A stretch of DNA of 64,000 nt from Brienomyrus brachyistius (Eukaryota; Chordata; Actinopteri; Osteoglossiformes; Mormyridae). The stretch covers positions 3,323,001 to 3,387,000 of the forward strand of contig NC_064548.1 of the NCBI RefSeq assembly GCF_023856365.1, in the 5' to 3' direction. Positions 10,511 through 21,452 of the stretch are shown in pieces. Position numbers and translations under genes: made by a program. Positions within the stretch are counted from its first letter, which is position 1. Each line of letters begins with the position of its first letter. The notes under the pieces are model-generated. The model had not been told where the DNA came from, did not search any database, and saw only the letters and a program-made list of their open reading frames with translations.

Positions 10511-11358
10511 GTGATGTTTGCATTACAGTATAAAGTTATGTTAGCAATAAATTAAAACATACAATAAGTAACTGCCTACGGACCTTCATGCCCTACACTG
10601 ATCCCCCCCAGCCATCAAGCCATCAATGAATGAATGAATGACTGGATTTTTAAACGTCGTTACAGATCAGAATGCAGGGATTCTGAGTGACATCGAGGTC
10701 CCTCAATAAGTCATCCGGTTTGTGTCATAAAGAAGAACACTTTATGCCATGATAGTTATCCATGCTTTTTTGGCGACCCCCCCCCACCCCCGCCACCCCC
10801 CAAGAGCTATTGCTGACTTAGAACTTTGTCCGTTGTAACAGCCGGTGCAGCAGGATGCGTGGAAAAGGCGTGATTTTTCACTGGAAAGGGCATGTCCTGT
10901 CACTGCTAAAGTCTCTGAATCATAAATATATAAAAGCATAACTGTGACTACACACCTCTAACAGTTTTAACACACACACCTCTTTGGAAGCACACGTTCC
11001 ATATTAAGGTTGCAGCCACCTTACATTGCTGCAATAGAAAGTATGTGTGCAATCCTCATTTGTTTTTAATGTCTTTCAACTGATAGTTTTATCATATGGA
11101 CAGAAACATATTCTTAAAATTCTGTTTCATTTTCTTCTCACTCTGACAGCCCACCAAGCTCCCCCCCCCATAAGGATGAAACATTAAAAACCAATTAGTT
11201 CTTATCTACTTGTACAATGACACAGCAGTAGTAGGGGGTCAATCACTACTGAATTCAAGTGAATTGTACCATAATCCACGTACCTCTTTGTGTGTTGCAT
11301 CATCTGAGGAGATGCATACCCCTACATTAAATGTTAACAGTTTATAATTACTTCCACC
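10511..11358. other. Intergenic with low-complexity C runs
   Basis: There is a CCCCCCCCCACCCCCGCC tract near 10779. No gene was recognised. Confidence 0.4.
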
Positions 11359-11680
11359 CAGGGACGGATTATGGGTTGTGTGGGCCCCTGGGCAAAACGT
11401 TCGCAAGGGCCCCCCCCCCCCCACCACCACCACCACCAGCACCACCACCACCAGCACCACCACCACCACAATTCAAGGGCCCTTGGCAGCCAAACACCCT
11501 CCCTATAGGGTCAGGGGCCCTATAGAGGATCAAAGAATGTAGGCCCTCTAAAATAGACAAACGAAAATACATTGTTGATAAGCATTGCAAATTGTTTTGG
11601 GCTAGGGGCCCCACGGGCCCCCTGCACCCCAAGGGCCCCTGGGCAGCGGCCCCGCTGGCCTGGTCCGTAATCCGTCCCTG
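11359..11680. mobile_element. Non-autonomous hAT-type element with 8-bp target duplication
   Basis: The left end CAGGGACGGATTATGG and the right end CCGTAATCCGTCCCTG are inverted repeats. Both sides carry the identical 8-mer CTTCCACC (11351-11358 and 11681-11688), which is the hAT target-site signature. The 322-bp interior has a 13-C run followed by CCA repeats and duplicated GGGCCCCTGGGCA phrases, and no transposase. The proline- or glycine-rich frames read through it are artefacts of the C-rich tract. Confidence 0.88.
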
Positions 11681-11688
11681 CTTCCACC

Positions 11689-13063
11689 CTAGAATTGTCT
11701 ATATACTTTATATGGTATATTTGCCGCCAGCAGGGGGAGCAAAGGTTTTATAAATTCACACAATTGTCTCTTAACAGGTCACATGATTTTCTTAAACTAG
11801 TATTTGAATATGAGATGTTGTTGGGGCATTACTCAGTCTGAAACTGACATAATTAGGTCACATACGCATTTCAAGATTCAAGAGGCTTACTCATTCAGTG
11901 ACACCCAGTATAAAGAACAACGCAGCACAAATAAATAATCAGACAATAGACATGCAATAAAGCAGTGAAACAACACTTTGACAGTACAATACACACGAAG
12001 TGCAAAACCCTTAATATTGCAGGACTCATATTTAGCTATTGATGATATGAATAGTTTGGGACAGAAACAGCAGGATTCTTATGCTGCAAAACCTCCTACC
12101 AGACTGCAGAAGTGAATGCTATACGAAGCCATTGTTTCTGTGGCCTTCCTGTTCGCTTTCGTGATTCTGGCTCTCTTACATTTAATTAACAGAGAAATCA
12201 TTTAGAATAATTTTTTTTAGCCAAGTATGTTTATAATTCTTGTTATAGTGTCAAATGTTTGTTTATACAACAAAGACATTATAAATGGTACAATACGGTG
12301 CCCAAGCTTCAGGCCAACAAAGGAAATTTGGTGACACTACTTCAGGAAGCACAAGTAATGTAGCAGTATACTCTTACTTAATGTATTCATTAAGAAGAAG
12401 CGTTTGTTATATTTGTTCATCATTAATCATAAAAATTAATGTATTTCATGCAGTTATTATATTTAAATCATGATTTGTATTTGAGTAGTAACTGAGTGAC
12501 TTATACCTCCTCAAGTAAAATATATTTGGAAATTGTTCAAATGATCTTTATATTGCCATAAAACTATTTTAAATCTGTTAAAGTGTGTCAGCTTAGTCAT
12601 ATTTAAATCTCTCTTAAAATCCATCCAACATGTTTGGTGAACTCAACCACTAGCACACCTTGTTTGGCTAATCAATACCATCCATGTTCTATACCTGCTA
12701 GTTCTATTCCGGGTCACACGGCTTAATTAAGTTAGTTAAGTGAGCTGGTGGTGAAATGCAACAAATACGCAAAATGGCTGATATACCTCCAAAGATAAAC
12801 GTGGAAAACAGAGTTGTGTTCTTCTAGCCATCCAAGATATTTTTTGGAGAAAAAAAAGAAAATTCTCAGCTTTTTATTGTATTACTGTACATTTCTACAC
12901 ATTCTAATGTTAAATTATATATTTTTCTGAGTAAATATGCACATATTGCCAGATAAATAGCTATATACATCATTTTTGCAAAGTGCTATAAGTTATGTGT
13001 TTTGTGAGATACAAGGAAGCCAGCTGAAAAACCCCACAAAATTCCTGTTCTAGTTAGTTGGAA
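11689..13063. other. Intergenic, AT-rich, nothing recognised
   Basis: No exon, RNA or clear repeat was seen. A block near 11870-12110 looks like an old dispersed repeat but is not assignable. Confidence 0.4.
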
Positions 13064-13085
13064 CTATCTCTTAAGTGAGATGTGA

Positions 13086-13463
13086 TCAATTATGCAGATC
13101 GGAGACATATTTGGCCGACAAAGACATTGTTTGAGGTAAGAATCTGCTTCCGTGTCTTGTGGTCCAGATTCTCTTCCTGGGAGGGAGTGCTTCGATGGTA
13201 CGGCTCCCCATGTGGGAGGACTCAGCAGTTTTCTTGCTAGCAGGAATTTTAGCTGCGGCATCATAAAGGTTCCGGACAGTGGTAAGGTTCCCAGCTGACA
13301 GGAATGTACTATTTGTGCAACCTACGAACATGCTGTCCAACCTTAAACCCATGAAAGTGTTACCCACTGCTGTATCATGCCCTTCACTGGTTTCTGCATT
13401 TTTTTTCTTAGTCATAGTGGTGAGATTTAGTTCTGGGAAACTGGACACTTTGAGCATTTCCAT
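13086..13463 (-). CDS. Unidentified 125-codon ORF, possible retrocopy or decayed exon
   Basis: The predicted protein is polar, Lys/Ser/Thr-rich and non-repetitive (LNLTTMTKKKNAETSEGHD, DAAAKIPASKKTAESSHMGS). It begins with ATG in a favourable window of open frame and ends at a TAA. No domain was recognised, and there is no convincing splice acceptor or promoter. It could be a retrocopied gene fragment, a lineage-specific gene or chance. GC content is higher than in the flanking DNA, which weakly favours a past coding role. Confidence 0.3.
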   Translation of the reverse strand: MEMLKVSSFPELNLTTMTKKKNAETSEGHDTAVGNTFMGLRLDSMFVGCTNSTFLSAGNLTTVRNLYDAAAKIPASKKTAESSHMGSRTIEALPPRKRIWTTRHGSRFLPQTMSLSAKYVSDLHN

Positions 13464-14053
13464 ACCTTAATCGTAACGTTTGGTGAACATTCCTAGAATG
13501 AAAAATTGAAAGCCAGTGCCTTGTTCGTTGGATTCATGATCCTGGTTAGCCAATGTTCTGCAGCTGGTGTGATCAGGCAACTCTTATTCTTACATTTGCC
13601 TGTTTTGTGTATTTACTTCCTGGTTCCTGTTCCTGTTCTCTTGTCCCCTTCACTTGGGTCTATCTTTTGTGCACCTTATCCTGGAAGTGCCCATCCAGTC
13701 AGTATCCTAATGTCCCATTGGTTACCTGTATCCTATAGTACGCTGTCTTAAGGTTTCAGAGGCCAGTGAACAGAAGAGCTAGTAGATAGATGGCCCAGTT
13801 TGAGGTGTCCTGTTTTGGACTAGGTTGGTGAAAACCAATAGATGCAACTACTCTGAGTCCTAGTCATTTAGGCCAGAAGTCCGGCAGCAGTGTGTCTCTG
13901 TTGAAATGTATAAGTGAAAAAGACAGGAATACTGGCAGGTGATTAATTCTTAATTCTCTACTTATTCAACAAAGTTGCATGCCATGTCTAAGTTTCATAA
14001 GTTCTGGTGAAGTCTGCCAGTATGATTGGCTTTTAGATCATAACAGCCATCAT
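13464..14053. other. Intergenic, nothing recognised
   Basis: Short frames only; no family resemblance. Confidence 0.4.
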
Positions 14054-14391
14054 GGGGACATGATCCAGGTATATAAGATTCTAACAGGTTTGGATGCTGT
14101 TCAACCAAATAGTTACTTCAGCATTAGTTCAAATACACGAACTCGTGGCCATAGGTGGAAATTAGCGGGAGAACATTTCAAACTGGATTTAAGGAAGCAC
14201 TTCTTTACACAGCGCGTAGTCAGAGTATGGAATAGTCTTCCTGATAACGTAGTGCAAGCTGAATCCTTGGGTTCCTTTAAATCAGAGCTAGATAAGATTT
14301 TAACAACTCTGAGCTATTAGTTAAGTTCTCCCCAAGCGAGGTTGATGGGCCGAATGGCCTCCTCTCATTTGTATAGTTCTTATGTTCTTAT
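14054..14391 (+). mobile_element. 5'-truncated CR1-like LINE copy
   Basis: From GGGGACATGATCCAGGTATA onward the sequence is nearly identical to the last ~340 bases of the LINE ending at 3535. It includes the ORF2 C-terminus, its stop, GATGGGCCGAATGGCCTCCT and the terminal TTCTTATGTTCTTAT repeats. Only a handful of substitutions separate the two, so both insertions are young. Confidence 0.93.
14083..14320 (+). pseudogene. LINE ORF2 C-terminal fragment
   Basis: This continues in the same frame as the LINE C-terminus (RTRGHRWKLAGEHFKLDLRK, then VVRVWNSLPDNVV) and ends at the same stop. The non-LINE residues upstream of the truncation point are read-through from flanking DNA. Confidence 0.85.
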
Positions 14392-17300
14392 GTGTCACAA
14401 TATATTTTCCTTCCTCACTGTACTGCTAATGGTATCTCTTTTGCATAAAGATGGCCAGTACAATAGGACATCATTATAATTCTTTCTTTATTAAAGCACT
14501 CACTTGTACTTTCCCTTCCATTGTGTGACTATGTGTAAGTGTGTTCATGGCGGAATGTGCATCTGTATCTGTGTTTATGCAACATATAATGTTATGTGAA
14601 TTACTATTTGTAAGTGCAGCAACTGGGTCAGATGTTGCGTGTGTGATTATGTGAGTGTAGAGGGGATAACCCCTGGGTTACAGCGCCCCCTGCAGCCCCC
14701 GCTAGGGCCATGCTGGCAATGCCGAGCGCTTGAAATGCGAGGAACAGAACAAGGGGCAGTCATACTTGGACCTGCTGGACAGCCCTGTAGCACAGGTCAC
14801 ATGCTGGACGCGTGGGGCGTTACCAGCCTGCTCCGAGGCCTGCGACACTGAGTGCCGTTGTCCTGTCTCCTGGCCCATGATGCAGTGCCATGATAAGGAA
14901 CAATGGCACCGTTTTAACAGTTTCACCAGGGGGGCAGAGACCTGAGAGGAAGCCAAAAAGGAATTGTGGGTAAGACTGAAAGAATTTTTCCCGCCATTCT
15001 GCCTTCTTACTCCCACTGCTGTAGTAAAATCCGGGAGAGACTGTGAAGGCCGCAGGGCAAGTGGAACAGCACTGCGTCAGGCCGGCTGTCCAGAGGTGTA
15101 CGCCACCCAGTCATTTCTGCCACAGAGTGACACACTGTTTATGTCAGCTCCTGTCCTTCTGTTTCAATATTGAAAATTCACCTGAATGTCCACCTTCATA
15201 TTGCATATAGGTCTCCAAAGTATGCTGCACTGCTATTCATACAGAATTCAACAACTATCTGCTTGCTTATGCTTTCTATCATATCGGATTCCTACTCATA
15301 TCTACCGGTCTCCTATAAACACCTTCCAACCCCAGCTCCTCAAATCAGTGCTCTCTGATAAAGTCTTCGGCTAAAGCGGCTAAAGCCAATGTCACATAAT
15401 GCCAGAACATGAGATGTCAAAGTGAGAACAAGGAAGGACTTTGACCCATACTTGCTAGCTACTGAAATTCCACCTGGCAAGTTTTTGTTTAAAAAAAAAA
15501 CCCCTAGTGACTTATTTTTAGCACAGGGCCTGTGTAAATATCCAGGCGGCAGCAAGCTATTTGGTTGTTCATCTAATCATAACTTCCAGCCAGAATGAGA
15601 CTGTAAGTCCTTCCCTGTTTACCTAATAATGATTCTTAAACATTAATCTGCATCCATCGTGAGTCTTTACGAGCTCTCCTACGACGGTTTCTGCAAACAG
15701 ACTGGAGACATGGCTCTATGGTGCGGTTTTGTGGAAGTGAAATGTCTAAGGAAATGAGAGAGATGATGCTGTTTTATCATTTACTACCATTTTTGATGCC
15801 TGCATTGTAGGATAAAAAAATCTCAGGGTTAGCAATGCGAAGGCATCAGTCACAGTGGTGTTGATGACCATGATCATCCTGTTGTGTCAGCCAGCAACAT
15901 GTATGTACTGCATGTACAGTATATGTTGACTATATGTTTGCTAGCTTGTTTGTTGTTTCCTGCACCTGACCTGTTCACTCAAGGGTATAACTTTGGGTTA
16001 AGTATTGGGGGGTTGAAGTCTCTACCCACTTAAGGGAGCCCGGGGCATTATATTGGCTGGTTTGTTTACTGGGACGGTTGCAATCCTCCAACCCCCCAGA
16101 ATTTATGTTCACTTCTCCCACAGGTCCACCAGGATGCCTGATGCTTAGTAGGCGATGAACAACAACAACAAATTTATTTTTGTATAGCACATTATCACAA
16201 CATTACAACACCTGAAGCATCTCACCTGCCAGTGCTTTGCAGGCGGAAATGCAAACCAAGGTAAACAGCTCCTCCATAGCTGGTGCCAGGAAGACACGAG
16301 CAAATAAAGATGAAATTGTTCTTCCTCTACACAGTGAGTAGGGGCAACACCTCCCTCCATCCAGGGACACACGCATCCTCTCTGGTCACTTGGTTCCGCA
16401 TTCTTTCTACCTGAAAAGAAAGCTACCCATTGTGTTGATGGTTGCTGTAGTCATGCTACTCACAGCAAACGAAACTTAGTTTTCAGCAGGTCCTGTTATA
16501 TGACACTCAGGATATGCACAGGCCATGTTTAACAATTAGCACTTAAGCGATAATTACTCTTAATGGGACCATAATACCAATGTTATTCTGAAGTTTGTCA
16601 TATACTGTATGTCACACACCAGTTATGAAAGTTAGTTGTTTGTAATGGGACAGTTTTCTTTATGTTGACTTAAAAGGGAAAGTATCCATTTACTCTTATG
16701 TTAATATTCTGATAGACAGATATCTACAAAAGAATAAATCAAGCCTATTTAGGTAATGTACACGTCATTTCCATATTTGAATAGAGACTGTACATTCCAG
16801 AGGTAGGTGGTTTGGCTTTGTGAATCAGCTACCACATATAGATAATTGTTCTATTGAGCTAAATGTCAGTCAACTTTCCCAGACTCTATTATCTCGTCAC
16901 TGCAGGTAGCTGGTGCATCTGCTTTTGTACCAGGCAACCTCCTAGTCAAAAAAAGACTTAAATGTTATATTTTCTCAAGGCCAAAAGAATGAGCCCAGTA
17001 ACAAACCCAAAGTACCTTTGCAAAAATAAGACCAAATGAATGTTCACTTCAGTGTATTGACATGCGATCCATCCAAAGAAGTGCGCTTCACACATTCCTC
17101 AGAGTAAAACCAGCTTTTTTCCATACATCATCATGGTTTGACTCTACCTAGCTTCAGGGCATCCCTCTGTCATTTTGTTGAATCACATACTGAGTTTATT
17201 CACAGAAAATGTCAAAGATTAAGTTTGTTAAAGTCATTAAAATGTTTATGTTTTTATTAATAGCCAGGAACAAGTGCAACTGAAAGCTATAGTCGGTTTT

Positions 17301-20300
17301 TGAAGACATAATGATTTATGTTTACAGTACAGTGAACATTCTGTCAATTATTAGATTCAAATTGTACTTTCAGGCTTAGGGGCCTGAAATATTTTTTGTA
17401 TGTAAGATACCCCACCGATTTTTCTGTGGTTGCAATTTACAGGATGACACGACAGTTTTTTGTATATCATAGACACTGTGGCACAGAAAATGGAAAACAA
17501 ATGGTCTGGCACGTCTATCATTCTTACATTGCCTGTGCAATTTCAAGAACTTATGCAATCCTGACCCATCAGGTTGTTCCAGTACCAAGCTGCAAAAATG
17601 CTATTGTATAGTCAGAGAAGGACAAAAAATGCAGCCAGGGCAGGTCAATAGGTGGAATTTTCTCGCAACTTAGGCTTGGCTAAGAACCCCTACATTGTAA
17701 ATGTGCATAAAAAAACCTGTATCAAGGTAAAGCTCTTATTGGTGGGAGGACGGGCGAGGGGGTGGAGTGAACTACATAACACAAAAAAAAAAATACTTGT
17801 GATGTAAAAGCGTATGTCATTCAGTGGAAAACCGGACAAAACATCTTGCGGCACAGTCAAATGACACCTGTGTCGGGTTTACTGGGGGGAAACAAGGATC
17901 ATTTGTACATAACATGAGTAAGATGGAAGGATAAGGAAGAACAAGAGTAAAATGGCAGAAAAGTTACGCAAAGCTCTGAAGTCTGCTGATTCACTGTTTA
18001 GGGCCAGCTGGGGGAGGTGTCAAACTGAACCTCACTCACACAAAATTAAGTGCAGAATCTGCACAAGGTAACCTGACTCAGCACTGATCCTGATGTAGCC
18101 CTTCCTTTAACCCTAGTGAATGCATATACTGTGCTCAGGAATGAACAAATGATGCTCGGTGAGTGTGTTTTCTATGAAAAGCAGCCATTTTGCTTGTCTC
18201 TACGGGACCAGAGGGAGACTATGGGTACCAGTGAATAAGTTTGCTATCCACTTTCCCTACTTGGCCTCCAGCTCCCCACGAGGTCAGCGCCTGTGAATTG
18301 AGCCAACTGTATCCTCCCCAGTGATTGGAGAACAGAATGACTTCTCTCCACCGGCCTCCCCTGAGGGTAGCAACCCTCTGAGCTGGTTTTAGGCCAGTGG
18401 CGACAACGCTGGGATAATGGGCAACAAAGACAACATTGTGCGCAAGTACCCCCCCACCTCCCAATTCCATCTCTGCTGCTTGTTGGCCAGGTAACCCAAG
18501 AGGACAATGACAGCGACCCTACATCCTCTCCCTCCATGGGGCCTTCCTATTCCTGTAAGGGACAGAGGATCACAGTAATGAAATATGCTGGGATGATGGA
18601 TGTGTCATAAAAGGAAAGTAAAATGGAAGCTCTCTGGGTTTCACAACACCCATCTCTGGGTTCCCATAACCTAAAGACAGATGAGTGTTTGTTTGCAGAC
18701 CTTTTTGTAGGGGGGGGCGTTTAAAACTGGGCAGTAGGCTTTCAGAATCCTCATGGTTTGCTTGAACAGATACTCCATCCCTTTGCCACAGAATGTAGAA
18801 TGAGTTTCATTAGTTCGATTTCCTTTCTCCTGATTTTCTCCTGATTTCCTTTCAAATAGTTGCCCTGTTTATAATTTGCAGTTGAAGAAATGCATTAGAT
18901 ATTTTGAGATGTGTGAATTTAATCAGGGTAAACACTGCATACTCCAAACGTTTTCAGAAAAACTCTTCCAGTCGTTTTGCTGAACAAAAGCCTTAAGAAG
19001 GGGGGGGGCGTGGCTGTCCTGAGTGGGAGAGTCAGGTGACAGGGGCTGCTCTGTTATTCATCCCCCATCCCTCCTTCATATTTTGGTGTGTTCTGTTCTT
19101 TCTTGCCACCCCAGTGACCACAAAGAAACTCCTGACATCCTTTGCAGATACTGCAGTGATTCAGTTTTGTTCGAGTGTGCGTGTGTTTGTCTTTAACTTA
19201 GCTCCTATGACTCCTTTGTTTATTTTTGGGTTCCCTTTCTGTATTGTGTTGCTCCTCCCATCCCTTTAAACCCTGATGGGAAATCTCATATTCCCTGCCC
19301 AATCCGTATGTCACATGGTCCATTCGTCGTTCTCAGAAACCTCTGCCTCTGCTTGGGGATAAGTGCAGTTAGGATATCTATAATGGGTGTACGTAAGCTT
19401 GATTATTTCAGTGCTATGGGGTCATGGACCCGACTCGAGCAAACAACCAGAGTCTGGGTGAATTTGAAGCGGGTTGTTTTTGGCTTTCCCTGTGGTAATT
19501 TAGTGCATCTTTGTTGCTTTGTGTGTAGCTTTAAGACACACCTCACAGGTGTGCCAGTTAATGAATAAATCCTATACATAATGCACTTTTGTCTATTGTG
19601 AGCCATTGGGAGGTAGAAGATGAGGCACGAGAGCTTTGCTGACTGTATGTTACTGTGGAAATTAATCACCAGCCCATGCCTACAGATGTCTCAGCTAAAG
19701 AAGTCAAGCCAGTCCTGATGAAACCACTCAGCTTTGGGATGGGGACAGGGATAGACTGGCTGCTTGAAGGCAATGGACAGAATGCTTTCAACATTGTCTT
19801 AACTGCCAAGCCAAGGGTTACAAGGAGCTGGCTTCAGTATTTTAATTCATACATTTAAATTGATTTTAGGCCTTTATAGCACCATGTTAACCTCTTTCAG
19901 ATCCAGCCAGTTTGACCTTATTTTATGTTCTGTTACACAATGGGCCTCTTTATAGCTTTTGCTGTTTTTAATTGAGACAGGGAACCTTTAGATCAGCACT
20001 GTCTGCCTTTGGCCTTGTGATATCACAGGGGGGTGATAATGAATATTATTACTACAGCAGTTTGCAGCTGCATACCATCAATATTTTGATGACTACTACT
20101 ACCAATGTTTGTACAGAAACGGTTGTGGAGAAATGGGGTAGAGCGAAGCACTGGAGTTTATGAAGGTGAGCCTGGTTTCTTGGATTGGTATGCTCTGTTA
20201 GACTGTGAGAAAACAACAGTCCCCTTTGATCTCCAGCTGAATGTGGTTCTCACATCAGTAACTCAAGAGCTGGACCCTACTCAGATTCGTGTAAATGAAG

Positions 20301-20589
20301 GATGATACACAAACGGTGTACTGAGCCTCCTTTGTACTGCTGTGTCTTTCTGTCTGCAGCGTTTACTTCTTTCTGTATGCGTGTGTTTTGTTTGTGAAGG
20401 GTTTCTAAAAATACGTACACATACATGAATGCCTTTTGAATACATATTCCTGCATGTTTGTGTGGGTTATGTATATATTATGTTATGGGGCCAAATATTT
20501 CCACAGTGAGATACAAAAAAAAAACTTAATTAGGCATTAGGGAGGGCATTTTTTATCTTGTCAATGTGTAACACAGTTATATCGCTCTC
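14392..20589. other. 6.2-kb intergenic stretch without a recognised gene
   Basis: I read both strands. Open frames are short (under about 105 codons) and lack domains or splice context. Poly-A/T and small G runs occur. No SINE or transposon end could be assigned with confidence. Confidence 0.4.
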
Positions 20590-20900
20590 TGAAGTCACAA
20601 AAGATCCCTGGGCATCTTTTGAAAGAGTAGGGGTGGTACCCCGGGCTAAAATTGCCCACTGTGGCCCTATCAGATCTGGCCTCTTATGCATTGCCTATAT
20701 CTAATTGGTGAATTCTGTCCGTTCCCTTCACCACCTTGACTGCTGTGCTGTGTGCATACTGGCACAGAATGGCTGCCATCGCATCATCTAGCTGGGTGCT
20801 ACACAGTGGTGGTGGCTGCAGTGGCTCCCCAGTCTTTTAGCAAAGCACTCTGGCTCTCTGGAAAAGTGTTATATAAAATGTAACATTCATATAAAAAAAT
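20590..20900 (+). repeat. SINE3 (5S-derived SINE) 3' fragment
   Basis: AAAAGATCCCTGGGCATCTT, GAGTAGGGGTGGTACCCCGG, GGCTGCCATCGCATCATCTA and GTGTTATATAAAATGTAA occur in the order of the 3' body of fish SINE3 elements (family knowledge). The 5S-like head is missing. A second, rearranged SINE3 copy is at 40552-41500. Confidence 0.75.
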
Positions 20901-20924
20901 CTCTGAACACAATCAAAAAATTAA

Positions 20925-21275
20925 ATGCCAAAAGTCTTGTACTTTGCTTGGTTACTTACGGTTAAGGTTAGTGCTGGGGGGGATTAAGGTTGTCATAGCT
21001 AGGATTAGGGTTATGCCCATACAAATCAATTGAGAGTCCCCACAAAGTTATACATAGCTAATCTGTGAGCACATGTGGATTATGTTCACATTACATTACG
21101 GGGACCATTTTTCAGGTCCCCACAAAGGTCTATGAATGCAATGAAGAAACTAAAAATGCCAAGAGTCTCATAATTTGTGTGGTTACTTATGGTAACATCA
21201 TGTTAGGATTAGAGTTTTCCCTATAAAAATGAATGGAGAGTCCCCACAAAGATATAATTACAAACCTGTGTGTGT
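20925..21275 (+). repeat. Dispersed GTCCCCACA repeat, two partial units in tandem
   Basis: AGAGTCCCCACAAAG occurs twice (about 21032 and 21237) and CAGGTCCCCACAAAGGTCTA once between them. Each is preceded by TTAGGATTAG/GGATTAGGG-type text. It is the same family as 4685-4875, in the opposite orientation. Confidence 0.55.
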
Positions 21276-21277
21276 AT

Positions 21278-21309
21278 GGGTGAGTGTGTGTGTGTGTGTG
21301 TGTGTGTGT
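21278..21309 (+). repeat. (GT)n microsatellite
   Basis: Uninterrupted GTGTGT run following the dispersed repeat. Confidence 0.9.
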
Positions 21310-21360
21310 ATCCTGCTTTGGTATGCTGTTTAGCAATTAAATAATTTAGTTCAATCCATG

Positions 21361-21452
21361 TTCCCTGCCTCGTGCCCATTGCTTCCGGGATAGGCTCCAG
21401 ACCCCCCGCGACCCAGTAGGATAAGCGGTTTGGAAAATGGATGGATGGATAG
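21361..21452 (+). repeat. 3' end of tRNA-derived SINE
   Basis: CTCGTGCCCATTGCTTCCGG through CCCAGTAGGATAAGCGGTTT and GGATGGATGG is almost identical to the 3' end of the SINE at 7846-8218; it is 5'-truncated. Confidence 0.88.

Noticed and set aside
11239..11632. Proline- or glycine-rich proteins on both strands
   Set aside because: They are translations of a C run and CCA repeats within the hAT-type element.
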